From NCBI GenBank assembly GCA_902594395.1, contig CACJLZ010000002.1:17197-81196 (forward strand): a DNA stretch of 64,000 bases, read 5' to 3'. Shown here piece by piece: positions 17,807-31,870 of this stretch (the first letter of the stretch is position 1; the number at the start of each line of letters is the position of its first letter). The stretch comes from an uncultured Pelagibacteraceae bacterium (GTDB taxonomy: Bacteria; Pseudomonadota; Alphaproteobacteria; Pelagibacterales; Pelagibacteraceae). The notes below the pieces were generated by a model. The model was not told where the DNA came from. It worked only from the letters and a program-made list of their open reading frames with translations, and searched no databases. The translations under genes and the position numbers were made by a program.

Positions 17807-19579
17807 TTAAACTTTTAAAGGAAGAACTTTTAATAGAATCTTATTACGTAAGAAGTCTACGTTTAATTGATTAAGTGCACTTATTATAAAAAATAGGGTG
17901 TCCTCATCTAAAGTACTCAAATCATCTTGACCAATAACCTCTATAATTCTAAGAATTGTTGAAGCAGACTCATTATTATTTATCATGACCTGAATATCTG
18001 TTGGCATTTCAGAGTCTAGAATTTTATATAAATTGTCGTATTTCTTATCAATTTTTATGCCATCTGATTTTAATGACTCGATTAAAATAATATCTTTTTT
18101 TGAGATAGAATACTTTTTATCTTTTTTTATTTTTTTGAGAAAATTATTGAGATCTTTTTCTATTTTTGTTTGGTTATATTCTCCAATAAAATATTTTATA
18201 AGTTTTGATTGATGTAAAAGATCATCATTATACTTTATTTTAGTTTGTTTTTTTTCATCAGTATTAATATTTTCTAAATAAAAACTAGTATGTTTTGAAG
18301 AAATTTGATCTAATTCAATATCTTGCAAAAGGTCTTTTAATTTCTCGTCAAAAGCATTACCAATTTTATCCTTGATGAATGCTTCTTTTAAAAGTTTCAT
18401 TAACTCTATTTTTTTATTTATGTCAGACTCTAACAATACACTTTGATATAAAAGGGCCCTACTTTCAATATTAGTTAAAGATTTGAATACTGTTTTGACA
18501 TTCAAAAATTGATCAATCGTAAACTGAAACCTTTTGTAAATTTGAAACAATTCATCTTCAAGATAATTCTTATTATGTGTGGCATACTCGATTAATTCTA
18601 TTTTTTCTAATTCATCCAAGTCAATTTCATTAGTTTGATATAATAAATTTGAAGCAGCTAAATATTTCCATATTAATGGATTAGTATTTTCTTTTGGTTC
18701 GAAAAAAAATTCTGGGTTTGTTTTATGAGCCAAATGAAACTCTAGGATATTTTTTTCAGAAATAGCTTTATCAATTTCATCTGTATATCCAAAAAGATAG
18801 TTTAATTTATTTTCAAAATATTGGTCGTTAAAACCTAATTCTTTTTTTAAGTCAAAAATCAATTGTGCTTCATCTTTTTTTCCATTGCTTATCAAACAAT
18901 AGATATTAAATTTTGACAAATAATTGTTTTTTATTGGTTCTGAACTATTTAAAAGAATTTTGCAAGCTTGATCAAGCTTAGATTCAGATAAATATTGATC
19001 AACTAAATATTTACTTAGTTTAGGGTGTAAATTTAAAATATCATTCTTGATTAAATACTCCTCTATTAGCTCTAAGTTATTATATTTTATCAACCAATCT
19101 GATTTGATTTTTAAGAAATCCCTTTCACTAATATTTTTTTTGGGATAATAAGCGTTTGTTAGTAAAATAATATTCAAAAGTTCTGAAGCATCTCGTGATA
19201 AGTTCATTTTAGCTAAATTAGAGAAAAGATATTTTAATTGATCACCATTTGAATTGGACCACATATCAATTTTCAATCCAAAATCCTCAGGATCGTAGAG
19301 ACCAACTATTTTAATTTTTTTGGAATTTAAAGTTTCGTCAACTTTAATTGAGTCTGATTTATCTTTAGTTTGCATATTAAAAACATTTATTTTTTCAGTT
19401 TCAAGTGCGCTCTCAGTAGTTGAAATTAATTCTTTATTTTCAGAATTTTCTTGTATTTGCTCTTGATCAATATTCCATATATCTACAGGCTCATTTTCTG
19501 AAAAGGAATTCACGATTGAAAGGTAAAGAATAATTAGAATTGATAAATAAGTTTTATTTAACAATTTTAAAATTTTCAT
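17807..19579 (-). CDS. Large secreted/membrane-anchored hypothetical protein, helical (TPR-like), low-similarity
   Basis: 590 aa with N-terminal signal-like hydrophobic segment (LNKTYLSILIILYLSIVNSFS), then an acidic, helical body; no catalytic motif seen. Confidence 0.6.
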   Translation of the reverse strand: MKILKLLNKTYLSILIILYLSIVNSFSENEPVDIWNIDQEQIQENSENKELISTTESALETEKINVFNMQTKDKSDSIKVDETLNSKKIKIVGLYDPEDFGLKIDMWSNSNGDQLKYLFSNLAKMNLSRDASELLNIILLTNAYYPKKNISERDFLKIKSDWLIKYNNLELIEEYLIKNDILNLHPKLSKYLVDQYLSESKLDQACKILLNSSEPIKNNYLSKFNIYCLISNGKKDEAQLIFDLKKELGFNDQYFENKLNYLFGYTDEIDKAISEKNILEFHLAHKTNPEFFFEPKENTNPLIWKYLAASNLLYQTNEIDLDELEKIELIEYATHNKNYLEDELFQIYKRFQFTIDQFLNVKTVFKSLTNIESRALLYQSVLLESDINKKIELMKLLKEAFIKDKIGNAFDEKLKDLLQDIELDQISSKHTSFYLENINTDEKKQTKIKYNDDLLHQSKLIKYFIGEYNQTKIEKDLNNFLKKIKKDKKYSISKKDIILIESLKSDGIKIDKKYDNLYKILDSEMPTDIQVMINNNESASTILRIIEVIGQDDLSTLDEDTLFFIISALNQLNVDFLRNKILLKVLPLKV

Positions 19580-19733
19580 TAGGTATTATTTTTTCAATTG
19601 GTTTTTTTGGTGCTGGGAAATCTAATTTATTTAAAAGAAAAATTATTCCAATAAATACAATTGCAATTAAAAATAACTTTATTAATAATCCAATTATACT
19701 TTTGCTATAACTTGTTTTTCTTGTAAATTGCAT
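19554..19733 (-). CDS. 59-aa single-TM hypothetical protein (not in ORF track)
   Basis: MQFTRKTSYSKSIIGLLIKLFLIAIVFIGIIFLLNKLDFPAPKKPIEKIIPNENFKIVK; 26-nt overlap with the downstream 590-aa ORF. Confidence 0.65.
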   Translation of the reverse strand: MQFTRKTSYSKSIIGLLIKLFLIAIVFIGIIFLLNKLDFPAPKKPIEKIIPNENFKIVK

Positions 19734-19790
19734 ATAAGTTTAATTAATTTCAAATTAAGACATATTTGTGTTTTTTCAATAAAGAAACTT

Positions 19791-20303
19791 ATGAAATCAA
19801 AGGAAAATTTAGTTTTTATAGGAATGATGGGCTCTGGGAAGAGCTCTATTGGCTCTTTGGTATCAAAAAAATTAAATCTTAACTTTTTTGATATCGATCA
19901 ATTAATTGAAAAAGATCAAAAAATGAAAATATCAAAAATTTTTGAAATAAAAGGAGAAAACTTCTTTAGGGATATTGAAAAAAAGGTATCTCTTAATATT
20001 TTAAAAAGTAAAAAAGGTGTGGTTGCACTTGGTGGAGGAGCTTTCATCAATCGAACGATTAAAAATGAGGTTTTAGAAAATCACTTATCATTTTGGCTTA
20101 ATTGGAATATCGATACTTTAATTAATAGGATTAAAAACAGTAAAAAAAGACCTTTGGCAGTAAATTCTAGTAAAAATGAGCTCATAGAAATCATAAAAAA
20201 ACGTTCAATTATTTACTCTAAAGCACTATATAAAATAGATTGTGAAAATTTTACAAAACAACAAATTGCAAAAAAAATCATAGATATTTATGAGTCCAAT
20301 TAA
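19791..20303 (+). CDS. aroK: Shikimate kinase
   Basis: LVFIGMMGSGKSSIGSLVSKKLNLNFFDID, GGGAF; start chosen at MKSKENLVF rather than the longer ORF start. Confidence 0.92.
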   Translation: MKSKENLVFIGMMGSGKSSIGSLVSKKLNLNFFDIDQLIEKDQKMKISKIFEIKGENFFRDIEKKVSLNILKSKKGVVALGGGAFINRTIKNEVLENHLSFWLNWNIDTLINRIKNSKKRPLAVNSSKNELIEIIKKRSIIYSKALYKIDCENFTKQQIAKKIIDIYESN

Positions 20304-21396
20304 ACTAATAGTTAAAACTAAATCAGAAAAATATCCTATTATAATTGGGAGAAATTTAATTTCTAATTTATCACAGATATTAAAAAAAAATTCTATCAGC
20401 TTTAAAAAATGCTTGTTAGTTTTTGATAAAAATGTTCCAAATAGATATGTCACACAAATTTCAAGATCTCTAAAAAGATTTGAGGTTTACAAATTTATTT
20501 ACAATGCTAATGAGAAAAATAAAAATCAGAAAAATGTTAATAAAATTTTAAATCTTTTGCTCCAAAAGAATTTTTCAAGAGATGACAGTCTAATATCTAT
20601 TGGAGGAGGCATTACTGGTGATGTAGCAAGTTTTGCGGCAAGTTTATTCAAAAGAGGTCTAAAATTTGTAAATATTCCAACAACATTGTTATCACAAGTT
20701 GACTCATCTGTTGGCGGAAAAACAGGTATTAACACATCTCAGGGCAAGAATTTAATTGGAAGTTTTTATCAACCTAAAATTGTTATCAGCGATGTAGACG
20801 TTTTAAAGAGTCTACCATTTAGAGAAGTAGTTTGTGGTTACGCAGAAATAGTAAAACATGCATTAATTGCAAATAAAAAGTTTTATAATTTTCTGGATAA
20901 AAATATTGATGACGTATTGAAATTAAAGTCTCCAACTATTGAAAAATCTATTTATGAGAGTTGTAAAGTTAAAAAATCCATAGTTGAAAAAGACGAAAAA
21001 GAAAAAAATCTGAGAAAAATTTTGAATTTTGGACATACTTTTGCTCATGCATATGAGGCAAGTTTAAATTTTTCAAAAAAATTAAATCATGGAGAGGCAG
21101 TAATTCTAGGTATGAAATCTGCGTTTGAATTTAGCAAAAATAAAAAGCTGATTACCCATAAAGAATTTGATTCTGCAATTAAACATCTTAATAATTATCA
21201 TTTTCCAGTTTCTATTAAAAATTATTTTACAATAAAAAAAATTAATCAGATCATATCCTTTATGATAAGAGACAAAAAGAATAACTCTAAAAATATTAAG
21301 CTTATGTTAATTAAAAAAATTGGAGGCCCAATAATTGAAAAAGAAATTTCAGATGTTACCGCCAAACTTTTTTTAAAAAAAAAATTAATTAATTAA
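20290..21396 (+). CDS. aroB: 3-dehydroquinate synthase
   Basis: SIGGGITGDVASFAASLFKRGLKFVNIPTTLLSQVDSSVGGKTGIN, LNFGHTFAHAYE. Confidence 0.96.
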   Translation: MSPIKLIVKTKSEKYPIIIGRNLISNLSQILKKNSISFKKCLLVFDKNVPNRYVTQISRSLKRFEVYKFIYNANEKNKNQKNVNKILNLLLQKNFSRDDSLISIGGGITGDVASFAASLFKRGLKFVNIPTTLLSQVDSSVGGKTGINTSQGKNLIGSFYQPKIVISDVDVLKSLPFREVVCGYAEIVKHALIANKKFYNFLDKNIDDVLKLKSPTIEKSIYESCKVKKSIVEKDEKEKNLRKILNFGHTFAHAYEASLNFSKKLNHGEAVILGMKSAFEFSKNKKLITHKEFDSAIKHLNNYHFPVSIKNYFTIKKINQIISFMIRDKKNNSKNIKLMLIKKIGGPIIEKEISDVTAKLFLKKKLIN

Positions 21397-21645
21397 AATT
21401 TGTAAAGAGTGAATATGATTTTTTAATTCCTCGTCTAATATTTTATAAATTTTTTTATTACTCTCAATTTTATTTAATTTCTTAAGCTCCTCAGACTCTA
21501 TACTGATTTTTAAATGAAATTTTTTACTTTCATGTCCTGGATGATTTTTATGTAAGAATGTTTTATCTTCTATCAAAATATTTTCAATATTAATATTTTT
21601 TTTTATTTTTTTTTTTACGTTTGTAATTAATTCATCTATATTCAT
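21385..21645 (-). CDS. BolA family protein
   Basis: DKTFLHKNHPGHESKKFHLKISIESEELKKLNKIESNKKIYKILDEEL...HSLQI. Confidence 0.8.
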   Translation of the reverse strand: MNIDELITNVKKKIKKNINIENILIEDKTFLHKNHPGHESKKFHLKISIESEELKKLNKIESNKKIYKILDEELKNHIHSLQILIN

Positions 21646-21661
21646 TTGATATAATTATATC

Positions 21662-22183
21662 ATGAAAAATATCTGTGACTGGAATAATTGCAATGAAATT
21701 GGTGAATATAAAGCACCAGTTGAAAAAGATAATAGTAAAAAATTTAGGTTATTATGTTTAAACCATGTGAAAGAATTTAATAAAAATTGGAATTATTTCT
21801 CAGGAATGAACGATGATCAAGTGATTGATTTTTTGAAATCAGACATGGTTTGGCATAAACCTACTCAAAGTTTTAGTTCTTCAGATAATTTTTTTAAAGT
21901 CTTGTGGAATAATACTTTGCGAGACGAACTTGATAAAGAAAAGTTAAAAAGTGATTTTAATCACATGGGACAATTTAGATATAATCACAAAGACATCAAA
22001 GCATTTGAAATATTGGGTATTTCTGTAGGATCGAATTGGGGAAAAATTTATGAAAAATTTAAAATACTTGTTAAAAAATTTCACCCTGATATGAATTCTG
22101 GGAATAAAAAATTTGAAGAAAAACTTAAATTAATAACTTTGGCTTACACTCAGTTAAAAAATACTTATAGAGAAAAAAATTGA
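21662..22183 (+). CDS. DnaJ-domain protein
   Basis: C-terminal J-like domain [53 protein letters not shown]. Confidence 0.8.
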   Translation: MKNICDWNNCNEIGEYKAPVEKDNSKKFRLLCLNHVKEFNKNWNYFSGMNDDQVIDFLKSDMVWHKPTQSFSSSDNFFKVLWNNTLRDELDKEKLKSDFNHMGQFRYNHKDIKAFEILGISVGSNWGKIYEKFKILVKKFHPDMNSGNKKFEEKLKLITLAYTQLKNTYREKN

Positions 22184-23154
22184 CACCAAATATCAACAGT
22201 CAGCCTGACATAAAACTCTCAATAAAACAAACCTTTGGGATAGAGTCCAATATGGAGGTGGATGCTTTTTCTAAAAAGAATGAGTATGTGCCAGAAATAG
22301 ATAAAAACTACAAATTTGATCGTGATACTACTCTAGCTATCATCTCGGGTTTTGCTTTTAACAAAAGAGTTTTGGTTCAAGGATATCATGGAACAGGAAA
22401 ATCTACTCATATAGAACAAATTGCTGCAAGGTTAAATTGGCCTTGCATCAGAGTAAATTTAGACAGTCATATCAGTCGTATAGATTTAATAGGTAAGGAC
22501 GCGATTGTTTTGAAAGATGGTAAGCAAGTTACACAATTTAATGAAGGGATTTTACCTTGGTCCATACAAAACCCCATTGCTTTAGTATTTGATGAATATG
22601 ATGCAGGAAGACCTGATGTAATGTTCGTTATACAGAGGGTGCTTGAAGCACAAGGTAATTTTACTCTTTTAGACAAAAATAAAGTAATTAAACAAAATAA
22701 ATTTTTTAGATTATTTGCAACCTCTAATACTATTGGTTTAGGCGATACAACAGGTCTTTACCATGGAACTCAGCAAATAAATCAAGGCCAAATGGATAGA
22801 TGGAATATTGTTACAACCTTAAACTATCTCAGTCTTGATAAAGAAATGGAAATTATTTTAGCAAAAAATAAAGATTTAAATAATTCAAAAGGAAAAGAAA
22901 AAGTTTCTAATATGATAAAAGTTGCTTCATTAACTAGAAAAGGATTTATAGCTGGTGATATATCAACAGTTATGAGTCCAAGAACAGTTTTGCACTGGGC
23001 TGAAAATTCAGAAATTTTTAAAGATACAGGTTACGCTTTTAGGGTAACATTTTTAAATAAATGTGATGAGATTGAAAAGAACATAATCGCAGAATATTAC
23101 CAAAGGTGTTTTGGTGAAGAATTGCCAGAGTCCTTATTAAATATCCAAATTTAA
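22180..23154 (+). CDS. cobS: CobS-like AAA+ ATPase (cobaltochelatase subunit family)
   Basis: [69 protein letters not shown] start. Confidence 0.88.
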   Translation: MTPNINSQPDIKLSIKQTFGIESNMEVDAFSKKNEYVPEIDKNYKFDRDTTLAIISGFAFNKRVLVQGYHGTGKSTHIEQIAARLNWPCIRVNLDSHISRIDLIGKDAIVLKDGKQVTQFNEGILPWSIQNPIALVFDEYDAGRPDVMFVIQRVLEAQGNFTLLDKNKVIKQNKFFRLFATSNTIGLGDTTGLYHGTQQINQGQMDRWNIVTTLNYLSLDKEMEIILAKNKDLNNSKGKEKVSNMIKVASLTRKGFIAGDISTVMSPRTVLHWAENSEIFKDTGYAFRVTFLNKCDEIEKNIIAEYYQRCFGEELPESLLNIQI

Positions 23155-24953
23155 TGAACAATAAGACTGAGAGTTTAAAAGAAAAGCTTAGACAAGCTCT
23201 ATCCTCTACTGCAAGGGTAATTTCAGATGATTTAGGTATTAATACAAAAAAGAATATTAAAAATTCTGAAAAACAAGATTTAATTGAATTGGAAAATTTA
23301 AATTCAAAAAACGATTTTATTAAAGCTAGAGCAGAAACAGACTCAAAAGCTCTTAAAAGGAAATTTTCGAGTGAGTCTATATTTAAAAAAAATTTACCCA
23401 CTGGTTCTTCATGTAAATCACTTTACACAATCACAGAAAAAATAAGATATGAAAAATTGGGATCTAAAATGTTAAAAGGAATAGACAAAAATTTACGAGA
23501 TAACTATATTCAAATGATTAATCACAAAAGAGAAAATCAAATTAAATCCAAAGATGATGTGTCTGTGATAGAAGCTTTTGAATTATATATGTTAAAAAAT
23601 TTTCACAAAATCAAACTTAGTCCTTTAACATCAAAAATGTTAGATTTCTGGGAAAAAGATTTTGATAAATCAATTTTTGAACATATAGAATTTTTTGAAA
23701 AAAATTTAGAAAATCAAAATATATATAGTTCGAAATTTTCTCAAATACTGCAAAAGATGGATATATTTCAATCAGAAGAAAATGAGAAAAAAAAAGATGA
23801 AAATCAAGAGGATAACCAAGATAATCGGTCGAGTGATAATGATGAACGTGAGGATGAGGATAAGAAAGATCCTGAAAAACAAGATGAAACGGACACAAGT
23901 TTGGACTCGGATTATAATATTGATGAATATAAATTAGATGAACAGATTGTTGATACAGAATCAGATGAACAAAATTCAGAGCACTTAATTCAAAAAAAAA
24001 ATTTAAAAAATTTAAATGTAGATTACAAAATCTTCACAACACAATTTGATGAAATTACAAAAGCTGAAAATCTCGAGAATTCTGATGAAGCTAATAAACT
24101 TCGAAAAACTTTAGATCAACAATTAATTGGTTTCCAAGATGTTATCACAAAACTTGCTAATAAACTTCAGAGACAATTGTTGGCAAAACAGAATAGAGCT
24201 TGGGAGTTTGATTTAGAGGAGGGACTACTTGACAGCTCTAAGTTACCGAGAATTATAATGGATCCATATAATTCTTTATCTTTCAAAAAAGAAAAAGATT
24301 TAGACTTTAAAGATACTGTTGTTACACTTTTAATTGATAACTCAGGTTCTATGAGAGGTAGACCAATTACAATCGCAGCTATTTGTGCTGATATTCTCTC
24401 TAGAACACTGGAGCGTTGCTCTGTAAAAGTAGATATACTAGGTTTTACGACAAAAAATTGGAAGGGTGGTCAAAGTAGAGAGTTTTGGAATAAAAACAAT
24501 AAACCCAAGACACCTGGGAGATTAAATGACTTGAGACATATCATTTATAAAGGGGCAGATACACATTGGAGACAGGCAAAAGATAACCTTGGGTTAATGT
24601 TAAAAGAGGGTTTGCTTAAAGAAAATATAGATGGTGAGGCTATTACATGGGCCTTCAATAGAATTAAAAAAAGGAAAGAAGAAAGAAAAATTTTGATGGT
24701 AATCTCAGATGGTGCGCCTGTTGATGACTCAACTTTGTCAGTAAATTCTGGTGATTTTTTAGAGAAACATTTGAAAAAAATGGTGAAGTTTATTGAGGAT
24801 AAATCTGAAATAGAAATTTTAGCTATAGGAATTGGTCACGATGTTTCGAGATATTATAAAAGAGCGATTAAAATTACTGATGTAAATGAACTTGGTGACG
24901 TAATGATTTCTCAATTGAGCTCATTATTTGACAAAAAAGCAAAATTACATTAA
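23154..24953 (+). CDS. cobT: CobT-like vWA-domain protein (cobaltochelatase subunit family)
   Basis: Acidic linker ([31 protein letters not shown]) plus [33 protein letters not shown] and [18 protein letters not shown]-like motifs. Confidence 0.88.
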   Translation: MNNKTESLKEKLRQALSSTARVISDDLGINTKKNIKNSEKQDLIELENLNSKNDFIKARAETDSKALKRKFSSESIFKKNLPTGSSCKSLYTITEKIRYEKLGSKMLKGIDKNLRDNYIQMINHKRENQIKSKDDVSVIEAFELYMLKNFHKIKLSPLTSKMLDFWEKDFDKSIFEHIEFFEKNLENQNIYSSKFSQILQKMDIFQSEENEKKKDENQEDNQDNRSSDNDEREDEDKKDPEKQDETDTSLDSDYNIDEYKLDEQIVDTESDEQNSEHLIQKKNLKNLNVDYKIFTTQFDEITKAENLENSDEANKLRKTLDQQLIGFQDVITKLANKLQRQLLAKQNRAWEFDLEEGLLDSSKLPRIIMDPYNSLSFKKEKDLDFKDTVVTLLIDNSGSMRGRPITIAAICADILSRTLERCSVKVDILGFTTKNWKGGQSREFWNKNNKPKTPGRLNDLRHIIYKGADTHWRQAKDNLGLMLKEGLLKENIDGEAITWAFNRIKKRKEERKILMVISDGAPVDDSTLSVNSGDFLEKHLKKMVKFIEDKSEIEILAIGIGHDVSRYYKRAIKITDVNELGDVMISQLSSLFDKKAKLH

Positions 24954-26230
24954 ATTTTTTTTAAATCTTGATTTTTCCATCTTATATTAACCTCTGCTCC
25001 AGTTCTTGTTTTAGAATTTTGACAATTCAAAGAGGCAAAGTTTTTCTCAAGTAAGTTTTTACCAATAAATATTCCTAAACCTAAACCAGATTGTTTCTTA
25101 TTCTTGTTCTTAAGTGTTCTTAAATAAGGTTCACCTATTTTTGATAATATTTCACTTGGATATCCTTCACCATCATCTTCGATAGTGATTTCAGTATAAT
25201 CATTATTACTTTTTAAAGTTATAAATATTTTTTCTCTAGCAAATTTATTCGCGTTTCCAATAAAATTTCTCAAGCCATATATTATCTCAATTGATTTTGG
25301 AATTTTTCTCGAACTTGAATCTTGATCGAAATTTAGAATAAATTTTTTACTACTTGTTTCTTTAAATGAATTAATAATTTGAATGATGTATTTTTTAAAA
25401 TTTAAGTCCTCATCTATAAAGTCGTCTTCTTCAATCGGGTTTAAAGACAACTTTTTTAAAATTTGATTACATCTCTCTACTTGACTTGATAATAATTCTA
25501 TATCTGATTTCAGTTCTGCACTGTCCTTTAATTGATCTTTTAGCTCTTGTGAGATAATTTTGATAGTGGATAATGGAGTTCCAAGAGAATGTGCTGCTGC
25601 AGCTGCTTGACCCCCTAAAGATAACATCTCATGTTCTTGAGCCATTATTTCCTCCATTTTACTTAATGCTTCTTTTCTTTTTCTAGATTCAGAGCCAAAT
25701 ACTATTGCAAAATAATTTAAGAAAATTAAGGCAATTACTAATGCAATTGGAATTGAATAATAATAATAGGGATCGACATGAAAATGATCATTTAATGGAG
25801 CAGGTAAGTCCTTAGCATAAAATGTCAAAAAAATAATCATTAGTATTGTTGTAACAACAAGAAATAAATTTGTTCTAATACCTAAATTTGATGATGCAAA
25901 AACACTAGGAATTAATAAAAAAATAACAAAAGGATTTACGACACCTCCTGTAAGATATATCAGTGAACCTAATTGAAGTATATCAATCATTAAAAAAACT
26001 AGCGCAGATCTATCAGAAAGTTGAGTTTTATTGTAAATTAAGATCAAATAAAAATTACTTAAGGTCCCAATAAAAATAATTAGATTCGATAAAAAAAAAT
26101 TAAAATCGAAATTGAAAAAAAAATAAACTATATATACTGAAATCAATTGCCCTATTATACCTATCCATCTTAAAGAAATATAAGTAGATTTTTTTAAAGT
26201 ATGAAATTTTGAAGTTTCAAAAAACTTCAT
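24950..26230 (-). CDS. RegB/PrrB-like sensor histidine kinase
   Basis: Multi-TM N-terminus; [27 protein letters not shown]-box; [28 protein letters not shown]-binding motifs. Confidence 0.8.
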   Translation of the reverse strand: MKFFETSKFHTLKKSTYISLRWIGIIGQLISVYIVYFFFNFDFNFFLSNLIIFIGTLSNFYLILIYNKTQLSDRSALVFLMIDILQLGSLIYLTGGVVNPFVIFLLIPSVFASSNLGIRTNLFLVVTTILMIIFLTFYAKDLPAPLNDHFHVDPYYYYSIPIALVIALIFLNYFAIVFGSESRKRKEALSKMEEIMAQEHEMLSLGGQAAAAAHSLGTPLSTIKIISQELKDQLKDSAELKSDIELLSSQVERCNQILKKLSLNPIEEDDFIDEDLNFKKYIIQIINSFKETSSKKFILNFDQDSSSRKIPKSIEIIYGLRNFIGNANKFAREKIFITLKSNNDYTEITIEDDGEGYPSEILSKIGEPYLRTLKNKNKKQSGLGLGIFIGKNLLEKNFASLNCQNSKTRTGAEVNIRWKNQDLKKI

Positions 26231-26233
26231 GGT

Positions 26234-28300
<2,067 letters not shown>

Positions 28301-28430
28301 TTAATTTAGGAAAAATAAATTATATCATTTTTTAAGTTTATTTGTGTATTTATAATAAATAGTTATGAATTATTTCCTCAAATAACCCTTAATTTTCAAT
28401 ACTTTTTTAACTTTTTTGAATATTGCTATG

Positions 28431-29126
28431 TTAAAAATGGTTTTTAAGATTTTTTGAAAAAAAATAACTTGGCCCCATTTTTTTTTCAAAATAATACCCA
28501 TGCTTAATTAAATAATCACTCAAATCTATCTCATTTTTTGGATTTAAAATCTCGATACATATAAGTTTAGGATTATAAAATTTTAGATTTATTGATTTGA
28601 TTACTTTTATATCTAATCCCTCTATATCTATATTTAAAAAATCAAATTTGTGATTTATCAAATTATTTATTGTTTTTGTTTCAACATAATAAGTTTTTTT
28701 TCTTAATTTATCACTATCAGATAATTTTAAATGATCTAGAGATATTGTGTTTAGTGGACTAAACAGATTTTCTATATAAACCTCAACTTTTTCGACCTTG
28801 TCACTAATGGCAGCACATATATTTTTATCATTTGGTCTTAAGATATTAAACAAATCAATAGATGTTTGATTTAAATCTATGTTAGTTCCTTTCCATCCTT
28901 TTTTATGAAGTAAATATGTGTTATTAAACTTAATTGGATGAAATGCACCAATATCTAAATACGTACCTTTGTTAATTTTATCTTTAAAAAATTCTATGAT
29001 AAAAATATCTTCACCACATTGGGAGTAACTTTTTTTCTTCAAAAAAAATTTTTCTAACCAAAATATTCTGAAAAATAAATAAGGTTTATAAAAAATACTG
29101 TCTTTATTTATGAATTTTTTAATCAT
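28431..29126 (-). CDS. FkbM-family methyltransferase
   Basis: SQCGEDIFIIEFFKDKINKGTYLDIGAFHPIKFNNTYLLHKKGWKGTNID, FDFLNIDIEGLD. Confidence 0.85.
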   Translation of the reverse strand: MIKKFINKDSIFYKPYLFFRIFWLEKFFLKKKSYSQCGEDIFIIEFFKDKINKGTYLDIGAFHPIKFNNTYLLHKKGWKGTNIDLNQTSIDLFNILRPNDKNICAAISDKVEKVEVYIENLFSPLNTISLDHLKLSDSDKLRKKTYYVETKTINNLINHKFDFLNIDIEGLDIKVIKSINLKFYNPKLICIEILNPKNEIDLSDYLIKHGYYFEKKMGPSYFFSKNLKNHF

Positions 29127-29139
29127 ATCAAAATTCTAA

Positions 29140-29229
29140 TGGCGGAGAGAATGGGATTCGAACCCATGAAAGAGTTTCCCCTTTACACGCTTTCCAAGCG
29201 TGCGCCTTCAACCACTCGGCCACCTCTCC
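29140..29229 (-). tRNA. tRNA-Ser (anticodon GGA)
   Basis: 90 nt with long variable arm, loop CTTGGAAAG, canonical D-loop GG and T-loop TTCGAAT, encoded GCCA end. Confidence 0.96.
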
Positions 29230-29237
29230 AATTAAAT

Positions 29238-30047
29238 CTAAATAATAAAATCATGGTACTTGCTTATATTCTTAAGAATATAATCTGGGAAATCTTCATT
29301 TAATTCTACTACTTCATACTTATGACCTCTTTCAAAAAGATCTTCTTTATTTGCTATTTTTTTTTTAATAGTTTTTTCAGAACAAAATTTTTCATCAGAA
29401 TATTCTGAGTGTGCAAAAGTTTTTAATTTGAGAGATATTTCTGCTACTGACATTATGTTATTAAAATGCCATCCAGCATTATGAAATATTTCAATATTTT
29501 TTTCTTTGTCAAATCTTAAAAAATTATATTTAAGGTTTTTTGTAATAACTTTTTGTCTCATAAAATCTATAGACTTCAAATTCTTTTTTTTACAAACTCT
29601 TGTACCTTCCCAAGGTGTCTCGTGAGGATTAAAAATATTGAATTTATAATTGAAGCATTTTTGCAGAAATATTCCATATTTTTTATTTAGCTTAAAATTT
29701 TTTAATAATTCTGGATTAATTATTTCATCTGGGTCAGAAAAAAAAATATAATCATCGGGATCAGCAAAATTTGTCTCTGAAAGTAGGAACTCCCTTTGGA
29801 TTGCTTGGTTTTCCCAACGATTTGTATTTTTTGGAAAAGGTTTTTCTAATAAGGAATATTTTATTTTTTTTGCATCATAATAATCTTTCCAAACAAAATT
29901 TTTTTTCTTTTCTTTACCTGTATGATCAAATTTTGACTCACAAATTACAAAATAATCAACATGATTGGATAATATATTATACCTTAATTCAAACATAAAA
30001 TTATTATCAAAAAAAGTTATACAATCTAAAATTTTGTTTTTTACCAT
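29238..30047 (-). CDS. Glycosyltransferase family 17-like protein
   Basis: DCITFFDNNFMFELRYNILSNHVDYFVICESKFDHTGKEK, FFSDPDEIINP, NAGWHFNNI. Confidence 0.8.
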   Translation of the reverse strand: MVKNKILDCITFFDNNFMFELRYNILSNHVDYFVICESKFDHTGKEKKKNFVWKDYYDAKKIKYSLLEKPFPKNTNRWENQAIQREFLLSETNFADPDDYIFFSDPDEIINPELLKNFKLNKKYGIFLQKCFNYKFNIFNPHETPWEGTRVCKKKNLKSIDFMRQKVITKNLKYNFLRFDKEKNIEIFHNAGWHFNNIMSVAEISLKLKTFAHSEYSDEKFCSEKTIKKKIANKEDLFERGHKYEVVELNEDFPDYILKNISKYHDFII

Positions 30048-30058
30048 CAGAAAATAAT

Positions 30059-31864
30059 TTATTCTTTTTGTATTTTTAATACTCCTATAAAAGCCTCTTG
30101 TGGAATTTCTACCCTACCAAATTGTTTAGATCTTGCTTTACCCTTTTTCTGTTTTTCTAAAAGTTTTCTTTTTCTATCTGTCGCTCCACCACCATGAATT
30201 TTTGTCAAAACATCCTTTTTAAATCCTTTTATTGTCTCCCTAGCAATTATTTTTCCACCTATTGCTGCTTGAACGGGTATCATAAAATTATGTCTTGGTA
30301 TTAAATCTTTCAATTTTTCACAAACTTCTCTTCCAGTCTTTTGAGCAAAATCTTTATGAATCATCATGGCTAAAGCATCCACTGGCTCTCCATTTACTAA
30401 AATATTAAGTTTGACTAGATCACCATTTCTGTAGCCGATAATTTCGTAATCAAAACTAGCATAACCGCTTGTCATAGATTTAATTCTATCATTAAAATCA
30501 AAAACTACTTCATTCAATGGTAATTCATAAGTTAGTACAGCTCGATTTCCAGAATAATTTAAATTGATTTGAATTCCCCTTTTGTCTTGGCATAATTTTA
30601 TTATAGAGCCCAAATATTGGTCTGGGGTGATTATAGTAGCTCTGATCCAGGGCTCCTCTATGAAATTTATCAATGTGGGATCTGGTAAGCTTGATGGATT
30701 TTGTAAATCTTTTATTTCTCCATTATTAAAGTTAATTTTATATACTACACCTGGTGTTGTGGTTAATAAATTTACATCAAACTCTCTTTCTAATCTTTCA
30801 GTGATTATTTCAAGATGAAGTAATCCTAAAAATCCACATCTAAAACCCAGGCCTAAAGCTGAAGAAGACTCAGCTTCAAAAGAAAAACTAGAATCATTTA
30901 ATTGTAACTTTGCCAAACCATCTTTTAATTTTTGATATTCAGAGCTGTCCACTGGAAATAATCCGCAAAACACTACTGGCTTGCTGGGCTTAAATCCAGG
31001 TAAAGCCTCAATTTTAGGTTTGGAAGCATCACAAATAGTGTCTCCAACTTTTGTATCTGATAAAACTTTAATACCGGTTGTTATAAAACCTATTTCACCA
31101 GAATTTAACTCATTTATATCCTTAGGTTTGGGAGTAAAAACTCCAACTTTTTCTACAATATAATCTTGATTAGTAGAAAGCATCTTAATCTTCATATTTT
31201 TTGTAATTTTACCATTAATAACTCTAACTAATATTACAACACCTAAATAAGTATCGTACCAACTATCAACTAATAAACATTTTAAATCTTCATTTATATT
31301 TCCTTTTGGTCCAGGTAATCGATAAATAATTTGCTCTAAGATTTCCTCTACTCCCTCTCCAGTTTTACCAGAACATGGAACTGCATTTTCTGTATCAATA
31401 CCAATGACATCTTCGATTTGTTTTTTAGTTCTCTCTAAATCTGATGCAGGTAAATCAATCTTATTTAAAATAGGAATAATTTCATGGTTAATATCCAGGG
31501 CTTGATAAACATTGGCAAGTGTTTGTGCTTCTACACCCTGCGTACTGTCAACAATTAATATTGAACCCTCACAAGCATAAAGTGATCTACTCACTTCATA
31601 GCTAAAATCTACATGGCCAGGTGTATCAATGATGTTTAAGATATAATTTTTTCCGTTTTTTGCTTTATAATTTAATTTTACGGTTTGTGCTTTTATTGTG
31701 ATACCTCTCTCTCTTTCTATATCCATTGAATCTAAAACTTGAGATTTCATCTCTCTTTCGGTTAATCCACCACAACTATGAATGATTCTATCTGCAATAG
31801 TAGATTTACCATGATCTATATGCGCGATGATTGCAAAATTTCTTATATTATCAATGGTGCTCAT
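30059..31864 (-). CDS. lepA: Elongation factor 4 (LepA)
   Basis: [66 protein letters not shown]. Confidence 0.97.
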   Translation of the reverse strand: MSTIDNIRNFAIIAHIDHGKSTIADRIIHSCGGLTEREMKSQVLDSMDIERERGITIKAQTVKLNYKAKNGKNYILNIIDTPGHVDFSYEVSRSLYACEGSILIVDSTQGVEAQTLANVYQALDINHEIIPILNKIDLPASDLERTKKQIEDVIGIDTENAVPCSGKTGEGVEEILEQIIYRLPGPKGNINEDLKCLLVDSWYDTYLGVVILVRVINGKITKNMKIKMLSTNQDYIVEKVGVFTPKPKDINELNSGEIGFITTGIKVLSDTKVGDTICDASKPKIEALPGFKPSKPVVFCGLFPVDSSEYQKLKDGLAKLQLNDSSFSFEAESSSALGLGFRCGFLGLLHLEIITERLEREFDVNLLTTTPGVVYKINFNNGEIKDLQNPSSLPDPTLINFIEEPWIRATIITPDQYLGSIIKLCQDKRGIQINLNYSGNRAVLTYELPLNEVVFDFNDRIKSMTSGYASFDYEIIGYRNGDLVKLNILVNGEPVDALAMMIHKDFAQKTGREVCEKLKDLIPRHNFMIPVQAAIGGKIIARETIKGFKKDVLTKIHGGGATDRKRKLLEKQKKGKARSKQFGRVEIPQEAFIGVLKIQKE

Positions 31865-31870
31865 TTAAAA

